NCBI GenBank assembly: GCA_050018455.1
Contig: JBEKAA010000003.1
Location: 62,001 to 126,000, forward strand
DNA length: 64,000 nt
Source: RBG-13-68-16 sp050018455
Lineage (GTDB): Bacteria > Acidobacteriota > Thermoanaerobaculia > Thermoanaerobaculales > Thermoanaerobaculaceae
Direction: 5' to 3'
The position numbers and the translations under genes were made by a program. Shown in pieces: positions 41,416-49,589 of this stretch. Each line of letters opens with the position of its first letter. The stretch's first letter is position 1. A model generated the notes under the pieces. It was given only the letters and a program-made list of their open reading frames with translations. It made no database searches and was not told where the DNA came from.

Positions 41416-42114
41416 ATGCAAGGGGTTCAGCGGAGTACGCTGGTTGTCGGGGTCGATCAGCAGACTTTCGAGGAGGTTTCCAAGGCCCTGGGCCCGGTCA
41501 AGTTCTTCGCGGACTACGCCGAGACCGGGACAGCCGCCCTCGAATCCACATCGTTTCTGCCGTTTGACGCGATCGTCACCGGATACCCCTTGCCCGACAT
41601 GCAGATGCAGACGTTCCTCGACACGGTCCGCAAGAAGGACTCTCCCTGCAGGCAGGCCTGCCTCGTAATTCTCGCGCTGCGGGGGATGCTCCCTGAGGTG
41701 GAAGCGTTCATAGGCAAGGGCGCGAACCGGGTGCTGGCCATCGAGGACTTCCAGGACGAGCTCCCCCAGACTCTCTTCCGCTTGCTGGAGGTGCCGCCAC
41801 GTTTCGCGATGCGGGCGATCTCCCGCCTCAAGGTCCAGCTCTCCTGGGGCACCAGCCAGACGATCTGCCAGACAGAGAACATTTCCCTCCACGGGATGTT
41901 GATCAAGACCGACCACCCGTACCCGATCGGCACCCAAATGGCGTTCGAGGTGTCGATTCCGGGCGACAGCAACCCGATTCGCGGCTTTGCCGTCGTGGTG
42001 CGCCAGACTCTCGAGAAACGCGAGAGAGTTGCCGGCCTCGGCGTACGATTCTCCTCGTTCCAGGGGAACGACAAGAAACGCCTGGAGGTCGCGCTCGCAA
42101 AGCTCGGGATGTGA
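41416..42114 (+). CDS. Pseudo-receiver plus PilZ domain protein
   Basis: 232 aa. Residues 1-125 follow a response-regulator receiver outline (TLVVGVDQQTFEEVSKALG, PFDAIVTGYPLPDMQMQTFL, ACLVILALRGMLPE, GANRVLAIED), but the phospho-Asp position reads Gly (VTGYPLPDM), the acidic pair is reduced to one Asp, and the conserved Thr and Lys are missing. Residues 130-230 are a PilZ domain with RFAMR (RxxxR) and NISLHG (NxSxxG), so c-di-GMP binding is possible. GGAGGATCC precedes the ATG. Confidence 0.83.
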   Translation: MQGVQRSTLVVGVDQQTFEEVSKALGPVKFFADYAETGTAALESTSFLPFDAIVTGYPLPDMQMQTFLDTVRKKDSPCRQACLVILALRGMLPEVEAFIGKGANRVLAIEDFQDELPQTLFRLLEVPPRFAMRAISRLKVQLSWGTSQTICQTENISLHGMLIKTDHPYPIGTQMAFEVSIPGDSNPIRGFAVVVRQTLEKRERVAGLGVRFSSFQGNDKKRLEVALAKLGM

Positions 42115-42132
42115 GAGATCTCGACGCTCGGC

Positions 42133-43626
42133 TCAGAACCTGAGGGATGCCAGTGACGTGGCGGAGAGGCCCGACCGGGCGCGGAAATCGTCCGCCCCTG
42201 CGAACGGCGCCGTGGCGCGCTGTGCCTGCCACGAGTCGACCTCGGCCTGGGTGATACCGGGGACCAGGCGCATCACGCCCTCCTCGGCGGTGTTGACGTC
42301 GAACGAGAGGGGCCTGTTGCTCGCGAGGCCGACGAGCTTCACGGACTGCCCCGCCACCTCGCATCGAAGCTGCGGCCCGAGCCGCGAGACCAGCACCCTG
42401 GGGTCTGCCACGATCGCCGCACGCCAGCGGTCGCGGGCGGCGTCGATCCGCTCCCGGTCGAGGTGGGTGAGATCGAGGGCGAGGGCCGCGAAGTAGTGCG
42501 CCCGCCACATCGCGGCAGCGCCGGCGTCCACGAACACCCCCCGCGAGAGATCGAGGAAAACGTCCAGAACCTCGCGCCACTCGGAAGGGTAGACCCTCCC
42601 GTACCACTCGACGAACTCGAGGAGCAGCGGGGCCTCGGGCGACGGAGGCTCGTGGGCGAACGTCTCGGCAAGTACGGTCATCACGGCGTTCTCGCGCGCC
42701 CGCAGCGTCTCCTCACCCGGAGCTTTCTCCCCGCACACCAGGAGCGAGAAGAAGAAGCTCGCCGTGAACCCCTCCGAGGCCAGGAGCTGGTCGGCATCCC
42801 GAAGGGTCGCAAAGTCGCGCGCCTTCTCCATCTGCACGCGCAGGTAGTCGGGGCCTTTGAACGCCGGCGCAAACGCGAACGCGTTGTCGCGCACCTCGCC
42901 GTATCGGGCGTACGTCTGCGCGAACGTCAACAGATCGGCGGAAGGCCTGAAATACTCCGCTCGCATCTTGGCTGCGGGGCCGAAAAGAAACTGTTCGTGC
43001 CGGTACCGTCTGCCGATCTCGGGCGCCCCCGAAAGATGGGCGGCAAGAGTCTCGAGGCCGATCGCGAACCCCTCGTCGAAGGCGGTGCCGCGGTCGGTCA
43101 GCGCCGCCACGGTGTGGGGGATCGCGGCGATCTCCCTTTTCGGGACCTCGCGGCCGCCGGCCAGCATCGCGAGCGCCACGTGGCCCGTCTCGTGCAGCAG
43201 CGTGGTCGAGAAGCGCCACTCCTCGGGACCGAGCTGTATGAACGCGACCTGCGGGTAGCTCTCGACCCCCCGAGCGGTCCGCATCCGAAACCCGACGGCG
43301 CCGTTGTTGCCGTCGGGCACGAGCGCGATGATGTACTCGGCGGGCTGCAGCCGCGCCGTGCCGTGCACCACCGCGATGCCGCGCGCACGGGCATAGAGGT
43401 CGAGCGCCCACCGCCCGGCTTCGTTGTCGAGCCACTTCGATAGGGCGGCCAGGCGCTCGGGATCCGTCACCTTCCGGTACAGCGGGAGTTCACCGGTCGG
43501 GGTCGGCCCGTCAGGCTCGACGAACACCACCCGCGCGGCAGGCGGCGGAGCGGCGGTCGGCGGTGGCGCCGCAGCCGCACCCACTGCCATCAACCCGATC
43601 GCCAGCACACCAAGATTCGCCCTCAT
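42133..43626 (-). CDS. Secreted HETGH metallopeptidase-like protein with C-terminal helix-hairpin-helix
   Basis: 497 aa. Signal peptide MRANLGVLAIGLMAVGAAAA. A zinc-peptidase-like motif TTLLHETGHVALAML (HExxH, about residue 150) is followed by TDRGTAFDEGFAIGLETLAAH, which could give the third ligand. The last 60 residues (NTAEEGVMRLVPGITQAEVDSWQAQRATAPFAGADDFRARSGL) are a ComEA/T2SK-like helix-hairpin-helix. Peptidase activity is inferred only from HExxH. ATG at 43626 is chosen for AGGGAG 7 nt upstream and the signal peptide; longer frames run into repeat locus G. Confidence 0.7.
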   Translation of the reverse strand: MRANLGVLAIGLMAVGAAAAPPPTAAPPPAARVVFVEPDGPTPTGELPLYRKVTDPERLAALSKWLDNEAGRWALDLYARARGIAVVHGTARLQPAEYIIALVPDGNNGAVGFRMRTARGVESYPQVAFIQLGPEEWRFSTTLLHETGHVALAMLAGGREVPKREIAAIPHTVAALTDRGTAFDEGFAIGLETLAAHLSGAPEIGRRYRHEQFLFGPAAKMRAEYFRPSADLLTFAQTYARYGEVRDNAFAFAPAFKGPDYLRVQMEKARDFATLRDADQLLASEGFTASFFFSLLVCGEKAPGEETLRARENAVMTVLAETFAHEPPSPEAPLLLEFVEWYGRVYPSEWREVLDVFLDLSRGVFVDAGAAAMWRAHYFAALALDLTHLDRERIDAARDRWRAAIVADPRVLVSRLGPQLRCEVAGQSVKLVGLASNRPLSFDVNTAEEGVMRLVPGITQAEVDSWQAQRATAPFAGADDFRARSGLSATSLASLRF

Positions 43627-44011
43627 TTTCGTCTCCCTGGCCATGGTAGCCCCACCGGGCAGCGGAGAGACAGGCAGAGGAGCAGAGGGGCTGAGGAGCG
43701 GAGGAGCGAAGACCGTTCGCACGTTTGGAGGTGGCGAGAACAGGGGGGAAAAGGTAGAGGTTAGAAGGTAGAGGGAAGACAAGACGTATGTTCTGTTGCG
43801 TGTCTTTCCTCTTCCGTCTCCCCTTTCCCTATCACCTGTTCCCTCTCGACCGCAGGCAGGGCGAGGGCATCATGCGTGAAGCGCGCCGCCGCCGTTGGGC
43901 CTATCGCAAGGCGCGCGAGTCGGCCGAACCGGAGTGTAGCCGGAGGCTACATGAGGAATCGAGCCGGCGAGCGCAACGCAGCGAGAGGTCCGACGCCGGC
44001 GACGCCAATGG
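43627..44011. other. 385-nt gene-free region carrying repeat locus G and a hairpin
   Basis: Between two minus-strand genes. It holds the octamer and heptamer repeats (43661-43845) and a perfect hairpin at 43935-43951 (TGTAGCC, loop GGA, GGCTACA), the same GCC-GGA-GGC tip seen at 15451-15469. Small open frames here have no coding character. Confidence 0.6.
43661..43845. repeat. Octamer/heptamer inverted-repeat element, locus G
   Basis: 43673-43704: four octamers GGCAGAGG, AGCAGAGG, GGCTGAGG, AGCGGAGG. 43749-43776: heptamers AAAAGGT, AGAGGTT, AGAAGGT, AGAGGGA. 43804-43845: pyrimidine-rich heptamers in inverse sense, CTTTCCT, CTTCCGT, CTCCCCT, TTCCCTA, TCACCTG, TTCCCTC. The most degenerate member and the only one with a period of 8. 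Confidence 0.7.
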
Positions 44012-44329
44012 TCATGCGAATTCGAGGAGGAGTTGACCCTTGGCGACCATCTGCCCCTCCTCGACGTGGATGGCCTTCACCACGCCGTCGTGGCCCGCCG
44101 TGAGGTCGTTCTTCATCTTCATCGCCTCGAGAACCAGGAGCGGGTCGCCGCGCTTCACGCGCTGGCCGCGCCGCACGTGCACCGTCAGGATCACCCCGGG
44201 AATGCGGGCGGAGAGCTTTGTGGCGTCCGGAGCGGCGTACGGCTTGCGAAATGCGAACTTCCGCGTGTACCGGGTCTGATAGGCCGCGCCGTCGACGACG
44301 AGCGTCTTGAGATCGGGATGGTCGTTCAT
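44012..44329 (-). CDS. Biotin carboxyl carrier (biotinyl domain) protein
   Basis: 105 aa. C-terminal biotinyl/lipoyl domain with LLVLEAMKMKNDLTAGHDGVV (biotin-lysine in EAMKM) and the closing VEEGQMVAKGQLLLEFA. The N-terminal 35 residues (YQTRYTRKFAFRKPYAAPDATKLSARIPG) act as a short linker. It carries carboxybiotin to the carboxyltransferase encoded 4 nt upstream in the same operon. No biotin carboxylase gene is in the window. Confidence 0.92.
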   Translation of the reverse strand: MNDHPDLKTLVVDGAAYQTRYTRKFAFRKPYAAPDATKLSARIPGVILTVHVRRGQRVKRGDPLLVLEAMKMKNDLTAGHDGVVKAIHVEEGQMVAKGQLLLEFA

Positions 44330-44333
44330 GGCG

Positions 44334-45878
44334 TCAGAAGGGGGGGATACCGTGCTTCTTGGCCGGCCGCGACTCGTGCTTCGCGGCGGAGATCTCGATC
44401 GCGTGGATGAGGCAGCCGCGGGTTTCGCGGGGCGTGATCACGGCGTCGACGTGGCCGTTGGCTGCGGCGATGTACGGGTTGGCGAACTTCTCTGTGTACT
44501 CCTCCACCTTGGCTCGGCGCATGGCGTCCGGGTCCTGGGCACCGGCAATCTCGGCCTTGAAGATGATGTTCGCCGCTCCTTCCGGGCCCATCACCGCGAT
44601 CTCCGCCGTAGGCCAGGCGAAAACGAAGTCGGCGCCGAGATGCCGCGAGCACATCGCGATGTACCCGCCGCCGTACGCCTTGCGCAGGATCACCGTGATC
44701 TTCGGAACGGTGGCCTCCGAGTACGCGTACAGAACCTTGGCCCCGTGCCGGATCACGCCCGCATGCTCCTGATCCACGCCGGGCAGGTAGCCGGGCAGGT
44801 CAACGAACGTCACCAGCGGGATGTTGAAGGCGTCGCAGAAGCGGATGAAGCGCGCCGCCTTGTCGGAGCTGTCCACGTCCAGCACGCCGGCCAGCACGAG
44901 CGGCTGGTTGGCGATGACCCCGACCGTCTCGCCGGCGAGGCGGGCGAACCCGATCACGATGTTGGCGGCCCAGTACTTCTGGACCTCGAAGAAGTCCGAG
45001 TCGTCGCAGATTGCCTTGATGATGGCGCGCACGTCGTAGGGCTTCGTTGGTTCGGGCGGGATGATCCCCTCGATGTCGAGCCCCGGTCTCGGGGTCCTCG
45101 CCTGGAACGGGTCGGCCTTCTTCCTGTTGTTCCAGGGGATGAAGGTGACGAGCTTCTTGATCTGCTCGAAGCACTCCAGCTCGGATTCGGCGTAGAAATG
45201 GGCGTTGCCGGAGATCTCGGTCTGCACCCGGGCCCCGCCGAGCTCCTCCATGGAGATCTCCTCGCCCAGCACGGTTTTGATCACCTCGGGCCCCGTGATG
45301 AACATCTTGGAGATCTTGTCCACGACGAAAACGAAGTCGGTGAGCGCCGGGGAGTAGACGGCGCCTCCGGCGCACGGGCCCAGGATGACGGAGATCTGGG
45401 GGATGACGCCGGACGCGAGCGTGTTGCGAAAGAAGATCTCGCCGTACCCTGCGAGCGAGTTGACGCCCTCCTGGATGCGTGCGCCCCCCGAGTCGTTGAT
45501 CCCGATGAGAGGGATGCCGAGTTTCATCGCGTGGTCCATGATCTTTGTGATCTTGCGGGCGTGCATCAGCCCCAGCGAGCCGCCGGCCACGGTGAAGTCC
45601 TGCGCGAAGATGCACACCGGGTGGCCGGAGATCTTCCCCGTCCCCGTGACCACACCGTCGGCCGCGAGCTGCTTCTTGTCCATGCCGAAGTCGTGGCAGC
45701 GGTGCTCGACGAACAGGTCGTACTCGTGGAACGTGTCGCGGTCGAGCAGGAACTTGATGCGCTCGCGGGCCGGCAGCTTGCCGAGCGCGACCTGTTTCTC
45801 GATCGCCTTCTGCCCGCCGCCCGTTATCGCCGCTTCCCTGCGATTGAAGAAGTCACGCAGTTTCTGTCGTAGGGACAT
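44334..45878 (-). CDS. Propionyl-CoA carboxylase/methylmalonyl-CoA decarboxylase-type carboxyltransferase subunit
   Basis: 514 aa, the standard length. CT-N with CHDFGMDKKQLAADGVVTGTGKISGHPVCIFAQDFTVAGGSLGLMHARKITKIMDHA and GINDSGGARIQEGVNSLAGYGEIF; CT-C with FVDLPGYLPGVDQEHAGVIRHGAKVLYAYSEATVPKITVILRKAYGGGYIAMCSRHLGADFVFAWPTAEIAVMGPEGAANI. These are hallmarks of PCC-beta/MmdA. It carboxylates propionyl-CoA or decarboxylates methylmalonyl-CoA with the adjacent biotin carrier. AAAAGGA lies about 9 nt upstream. Confidence 0.93.
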   Translation of the reverse strand: MSLRQKLRDFFNRREAAITGGGQKAIEKQVALGKLPARERIKFLLDRDTFHEYDLFVEHRCHDFGMDKKQLAADGVVTGTGKISGHPVCIFAQDFTVAGGSLGLMHARKITKIMDHAMKLGIPLIGINDSGGARIQEGVNSLAGYGEIFFRNTLASGVIPQISVILGPCAGGAVYSPALTDFVFVVDKISKMFITGPEVIKTVLGEEISMEELGGARVQTEISGNAHFYAESELECFEQIKKLVTFIPWNNRKKADPFQARTPRPGLDIEGIIPPEPTKPYDVRAIIKAICDDSDFFEVQKYWAANIVIGFARLAGETVGVIANQPLVLAGVLDVDSSDKAARFIRFCDAFNIPLVTFVDLPGYLPGVDQEHAGVIRHGAKVLYAYSEATVPKITVILRKAYGGGYIAMCSRHLGADFVFAWPTAEIAVMGPEGAANIIFKAEIAGAQDPDAMRRAKVEEYTEKFANPYIAAANGHVDAVITPRETRGCLIHAIEISAAKHESRPAKKHGIPPF

Positions 45879-45996
45879 TCTCTAGGTCCTTTTCGCCGGC
45901 CCGAGCTGCTGACATCGATCGGTGCGGCTCGAGGCCCGAACGCGGCACCGCTCACCGGCGACGCGGTGACGGCCTCCGGCCGCGCATGGCTCGTGC

Positions 45997-46005
45997 ACTC
46001 TAGCA
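45997..46005 (-). promoter_or_regulatory. Extended -10 promoter (TGC-TAGAGT) of the carboxyltransferase/BCCP operon
   Basis: Minus-strand TGC then TAGAGT (46002-45997), about 120 nt before the start codon at 45878. Divergent from the 46067-46075 promoter. Confidence 0.45.
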
Positions 46006-46066
46006 CAAGCCCCGAGCGGCAGCTTCAACTGCCGTCCGGAGATGGTTCCTGAGGTCTACTCTTCGC

Positions 46067-46075
46067 TGATACAAT
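46067..46075 (+). promoter_or_regulatory. Extended -10 promoter (TGA-TACAAT) of the long-chain acyl-CoA ligase gene
   Basis: TGA then TACAAT (46070-46075). Transcription would start near 46082, leaving about 12 nt before the GTG at 46094; no Shine-Dalgarno site is seen. Confidence 0.5.
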
Positions 46076-46093
46076 GAGTTCCTGGACTGCACG

Positions 46094-47818
46094 GTGTCGA
46101 CTCCCAACCCCTCCACGCCCTTCTACACCCAGGCCCGCACGCTGGCCGAGTACGTCGAGCTGTGTCTGACCCGCCACTCCGAGCACCCTTTCCTTGCCGA
46201 GATCGAGGGGATCTCGATGACCTACGGCGAGGCACGCGAGCAGGTCACCGCGCTCCGCCAGAGCCTCCGCCGCGCGGGCGTGAGCCCCGGCGACAAGGTG
46301 GCGCTCCTTGGGCCGAACTCGATCCACTGGGCGCTTGTCTACCTCGCCATCATCACCTCCGGCGCCGTCGCGGTGCCGATCCTCACCGAATTTTCCGCTC
46401 CGAACATCCACAACATCCTCAACATGTCCGAGGCCAAGGCGCTGTTCGTGGCCTCCCCGCTGCTCGAAAAGGTCGCCGGTGGCACCTTCCCGCGGCTCGC
46501 ACGGATGTTCTTGCTCGAGGACTTCAAGGTGGTCGAGGTTCAGGTCCTCCCGGACCTCGTCAAGAAGATCCAGGCGAGGGTGGACATCCTGCGCGAGCGG
46601 GCCGGGCAGTTCCTCGCGGAGCACGGCCTCCCCGGCGCGCCGCAGCAGTACACCCCGCGGCAGGACGACCTGGCGGCGATCGTGTACACCTCGGGGACGA
46701 CGGGGCACTCGAAGGGCGTGATGCTGACGCAGCGCAACGTTCTCGCGGACGTCGTGGCCGCCGTTCGGTACGTCACGATCTCTCCGGCCGACAGACTCCT
46801 GTCCATGCTGCCGCTTGCCCACACATACGAGTGCACGTGCGGTTTTCTGGGGCCGATGTGCGGGGGTGTCTCGATCCACTACCTGCGACAAAAGCCGAGC
46901 CCCACGGTTCTTCAGAAGGCGTTCTCCGCGGTCAAACCGACGATGGTCTTCGCCGTGCCGCTCGTCATCGAGAAGATCTACCGGAAGAAAGTGCGGCCGA
47001 AGATCGAGGGCCGCTTCATGATCCGGCACCTCACCCGCCTTCCCGGTTTGCGCCGCATGGTCTACCGGAAGGCTGTGCGGCAGCTTCTGACGGCGTTCGG
47101 AGGTTCCCTCCGCCAGATGGGATTCGGCGGGGCGCCGCTGTCGGCGGACGTCGAGTGCTTCATGCGCGAGGGCGGCTTCCCATACTTCGTCGGGTACGGC
47201 ATGACCGAGTGCGCGCCCCTCATCGCCGGCTGCGGGCTCGGCGAGACTCGTCCCGGGAGCTGCGGGTACCCGGTGCAGGAGATCGAGCTGCGCATCGCGG
47301 CGCCGGACCCGTCGACCGGGGTCGGCGAGGTGCAGGTCCGAGGGCCGATGGTGACGAGCGGGTACTACAAGAACCCGGACGCCACGGCGGAGCTGTTCTG
47401 CGCCGACGGCTGGCTGCGAACGGGGGATCTCGGCGCGCTCGACGCCGACGGCTACCTTCACCTGCGCGGACGGTCCAAGAACCTGATCCTCGGCCCGTCG
47501 GCCGAGAACATCTACCCGGAGGAGATCGAACACCTCCTCGACCAGTCGGCGTGGGTGGCCGAGTCGCTGGTGGTCAAGACCGAGGACGGCCTGACGGCGT
47601 TGATTTTCCCCGATTACGATCTGCTCTCCCGCGAGCTGAAGCTCTTCGGGCGCCCCGATCGCGAAACGGAGACGCGCCTGGACGCCCTGTTCCGCACCGT
47701 CCTCGCCGATGTCAACGTCCAGCTCCCGGCGTTCTCGCGCCTGGCTTCTTTCCGGCTCATGGAGCAGGAGTTCGCCAAGACCCCGACCGAGAAGATCAAG
47801 CGGCACCTGTACCAGTGA
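46094..47818 (+). CDS. Long-chain fatty-acid-CoA ligase (AMP-forming)
   Basis: 574 aa. ANL superfamily: YTSGTTGHSKGVMLTQRN (P-loop, about 198-215), LPLAHTYECTCGFLGPM, GGAPLSADVECFMREGGFPYFVGYGMTECAP, DGWLRTGDLGALDADGYLHLRGRSKNLILGPSAENIYPEEIE and the C-terminal TPTEKIKRHLYQ. The insertion with KIYRKKVRPKIEGRFMIRHLTRLPGLRRMVYRKAVR is typical of FadD15-like long-chain ligases. It activates fatty acids to acyl-CoA at the membrane. GTG start fits the short leader from the promoter at 46067-46075. Confidence 0.92.
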   Translation: MSTPNPSTPFYTQARTLAEYVELCLTRHSEHPFLAEIEGISMTYGEAREQVTALRQSLRRAGVSPGDKVALLGPNSIHWALVYLAIITSGAVAVPILTEFSAPNIHNILNMSEAKALFVASPLLEKVAGGTFPRLARMFLLEDFKVVEVQVLPDLVKKIQARVDILRERAGQFLAEHGLPGAPQQYTPRQDDLAAIVYTSGTTGHSKGVMLTQRNVLADVVAAVRYVTISPADRLLSMLPLAHTYECTCGFLGPMCGGVSIHYLRQKPSPTVLQKAFSAVKPTMVFAVPLVIEKIYRKKVRPKIEGRFMIRHLTRLPGLRRMVYRKAVRQLLTAFGGSLRQMGFGGAPLSADVECFMREGGFPYFVGYGMTECAPLIAGCGLGETRPGSCGYPVQEIELRIAAPDPSTGVGEVQVRGPMVTSGYYKNPDATAELFCADGWLRTGDLGALDADGYLHLRGRSKNLILGPSAENIYPEEIEHLLDQSAWVAESLVVKTEDGLTALIFPDYDLLSRELKLFGRPDRETETRLDALFRTVLADVNVQLPAFSRLASFRLMEQEFAKTPTEKIKRHLYQ

Positions 47819-47885
47819 CCTCGCCCGCCTTCCTGTCCACATCGGTGAGGAATCGCCAGCGAGCCCGGTTGCGCCGTCGCCATCG

Positions 47886-47894
47886 TGTTATTCT
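47886..47894 (+). promoter_or_regulatory. Extended -10 (TGT-TATTCT) before the first TPM gene
   Basis: TGT then TATTCT (47889-47894), 40 nt before the ATG at 47935. No convincing -35. Confidence 0.35.
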
Positions 47895-47934
47895 CGGCAC
47901 TCGCGAGACTGACGAGAAAGGGGCGCTCCAAGCC

Positions 47935-48591
47935 ATGCACGTCGAGAAGTTCTTCTCAGCTGCCGACCTGCAAGAGATCGAGGCGGCCGTCCGTGAGGCG
48001 GAGAAGCGAACCTCCGGAGAGATCGTCCCGTACGCCGTCTCGCACTCCGATCACTACGAGACCGCGGCCTGGAAGGGCGCCACGCTCGGTGCGTTCGCCG
48101 CTGTGGTGGCTGCCGGCGTGGCGCACTACTTGGGCGACGTCTGGGGCGTGCCGTCGTTGGGGTGGGTCCTGCTCCCCTCGCTTCTGGGTGGAGCCGTCGG
48201 CTACGTTGCAACCGCCGTGATACGCCCGCTCAAGCTCGCGCTCACCGGGGCGGCCAAGGTGGAGCACCGCGTTCGGGGGCGGGCCGCGGCGGCGTTCCTC
48301 GAGAACGAGATCTTCAAGACGCGCGGGCGCACCGGCGTGCTGGTCTTTCTTTCGCTCTACGAACGCCGCGTCGTGATCCTGGGCGACGCCGGGATCAACG
48401 CTCACGTGGAGCAGCACGAGTGGGACGCAATCGTCGGCGGCATCGTCGAGGGGATTCGCGCCGGACACCCCGGCAAGGCCCTCGCGACCGCCATCGCCCG
48501 CTGCGGCGAGCTGCTGGACCGCCATGGCTTGAAGATTGGGGGGGACGACGCCGACGAGCTCCCCGATCAGCTGCAGATGAGGGAGGAGTAG
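47935..48591 (+). CDS. TPM-domain membrane protein
   Basis: 218 aa. FSAADLQEIEAAVREAEKRTSGEIVPYAVSHSDHYETAAWKGA at the N-terminus, two membrane helices (about 47-95), then the rest of a TPM-like fold (EIFKTRGRTGVLVFLSLYERRVVILGDAGINAHVEQHEWDAIVGGIVEGIRAGHPGKALATAIARCGELL). TPM proteins bind metal or act as phosphatases in photosystem II repair in plants; the bacterial role is unclear. ATG at 47935; the frame is open far upstream but overlaps the ligase gene. Its stop shares one base with the next TPM gene. Confidence 0.85.
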   Translation: MHVEKFFSAADLQEIEAAVREAEKRTSGEIVPYAVSHSDHYETAAWKGATLGAFAAVVAAGVAHYLGDVWGVPSLGWVLLPSLLGGAVGYVATAVIRPLKLALTGAAKVEHRVRGRAAAAFLENEIFKTRGRTGVLVFLSLYERRVVILGDAGINAHVEQHEWDAIVGGIVEGIRAGHPGKALATAIARCGELLDRHGLKIGGDDADELPDQLQMREE

Positions 48592-49511
48592 TGCTGCGCG
48601 CCGCGCGCTTCCGCCCGGTCGCTCTGGCAGCCGCGGTCCTCGCATTCGCCGGCACAGTGGGCGCGCGGGACGTCCCCTATCTCACCGGGCGAGTCAACGA
48701 CACCGCCGGGATGCTTCCCATCGAAGTGCGCGAGCGTCTCCAGAACAGGCTGGCCGAGTTCGAGAAGGTTTCCGGGGCGCAGGTCGCGGTGCTCACGATC
48801 GCCTCGCTCGAGGGCGAGCCGGTCGAGGAGTACGCGCTTAAGGTGGGCCAGACGTGGAAGCTCGGCCGCAAGGGAGTCGACGACGGAGCCCTGCTCCTCG
48901 TCGCCAGGGATGATCGCCAGATGCGGATAGAGGTCGGCTACGGCCTCGAGGCCAAGCTCACCGATATCGCGTGCAAGAGGATCCTCGATGACGTGATGCG
49001 GCCGGCGTTCCGCGACGGCCAATTCGGCCCGGGGGTCGAGGCCGGGGTGGACGCCATCATCGGCACAATCCAGGGGAAGGACGTGCTCCCGCCCCGGGCA
49101 CCGGCGCCGCTTCGAAGCGCCGCCCTGACGCCGCTCGGCGTCAGATTGTTCGCAACCCTGCTCTTCGTGATCGTGATCGGCGTCTTTTCCGTGGTGGCGT
49201 TGGTGGGCCAAGGCTGCATGAGCTGGTTTCTGTACGTCTTCTTGATGCCGTTCTACGCCGCCTTCCCGTTTGCCCTCTGGGGCCCGCCCGGCGCGGCGTT
49301 GATCCCGATCTGGATCCTCGGCTTCCCGATCGCGAAGCTCGTGCTGGGGAAGACCGTCGCCGGCAAGAGCTTCCTGGCGGCCCATCCCGGCCTCATCGCG
49401 TTCGCGGCCTCGAGCGGCCACGCCGGCTCCGGCGGAGGGTGGAGCTCCGCCGGCGGCTTCTCCGGCGGCGGGGGGAGCTTCGGCGGCGGCGGCGCGTCGA
49501 GCAGCTGGTAG
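48591..49511 (+). CDS. YgcG-type secreted TPM protein with Gly/Ser-rich tail
   Basis: 306 aa. Signal peptide VLRAARFRPVALAAAVLAFAGTVGAR, TPM domain (PYLTGRVNDTAGMLPIEVRERLQNRLAEFEKVSGAQVAVLTIASLEGEPVEEYALKVGQTWKLGRKGVDDGALLLVARDDRQMRIEVGYGLEAKLTDIACKRIL), two helices (about 188-245) and a tail GGFSGGGGSFGGGGASSSW, the classical YgcG ending. GTG start overlaps the previous stop by one base, with GGGAGGAG upstream. A lemA gene, the usual partner, is missing here. Confidence 0.9.
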   Translation: MLRAARFRPVALAAAVLAFAGTVGARDVPYLTGRVNDTAGMLPIEVRERLQNRLAEFEKVSGAQVAVLTIASLEGEPVEEYALKVGQTWKLGRKGVDDGALLLVARDDRQMRIEVGYGLEAKLTDIACKRILDDVMRPAFRDGQFGPGVEAGVDAIIGTIQGKDVLPPRAPAPLRSAALTPLGVRLFATLLFVIVIGVFSVVALVGQGCMSWFLYVFLMPFYAAFPFALWGPPGAALIPIWILGFPIAKLVLGKTVAGKSFLAAHPGLIAFAASSGHAGSGGGWSSAGGFSGGGGSFGGGGASSSW

Positions 49512-49589
49512 CCGAGAGACCGGGGTCCGGGCTCCGAGAGCCCCTCATGGCCATGAGAACGCTCCCTACCGCTGTGGCGAGGAGCCTCG

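Noticed and set aside
9526..43845. Heptamer arrays as possible CRISPR arrays
   Set aside because: The units are 7-8 bp with no spacers and no cas genes are present.
43850..44011. Small open frames in the gap after repeat locus G
   Set aside because: Arg-rich, no ribosome site, no similarity to any family; they overlap a perfect hairpin.
46162..47934. Long N-terminal extension of the first TPM gene
   Set aside because: A shadow of the acyl-CoA ligase gene; TPM homology starts at the ATG at 47935.
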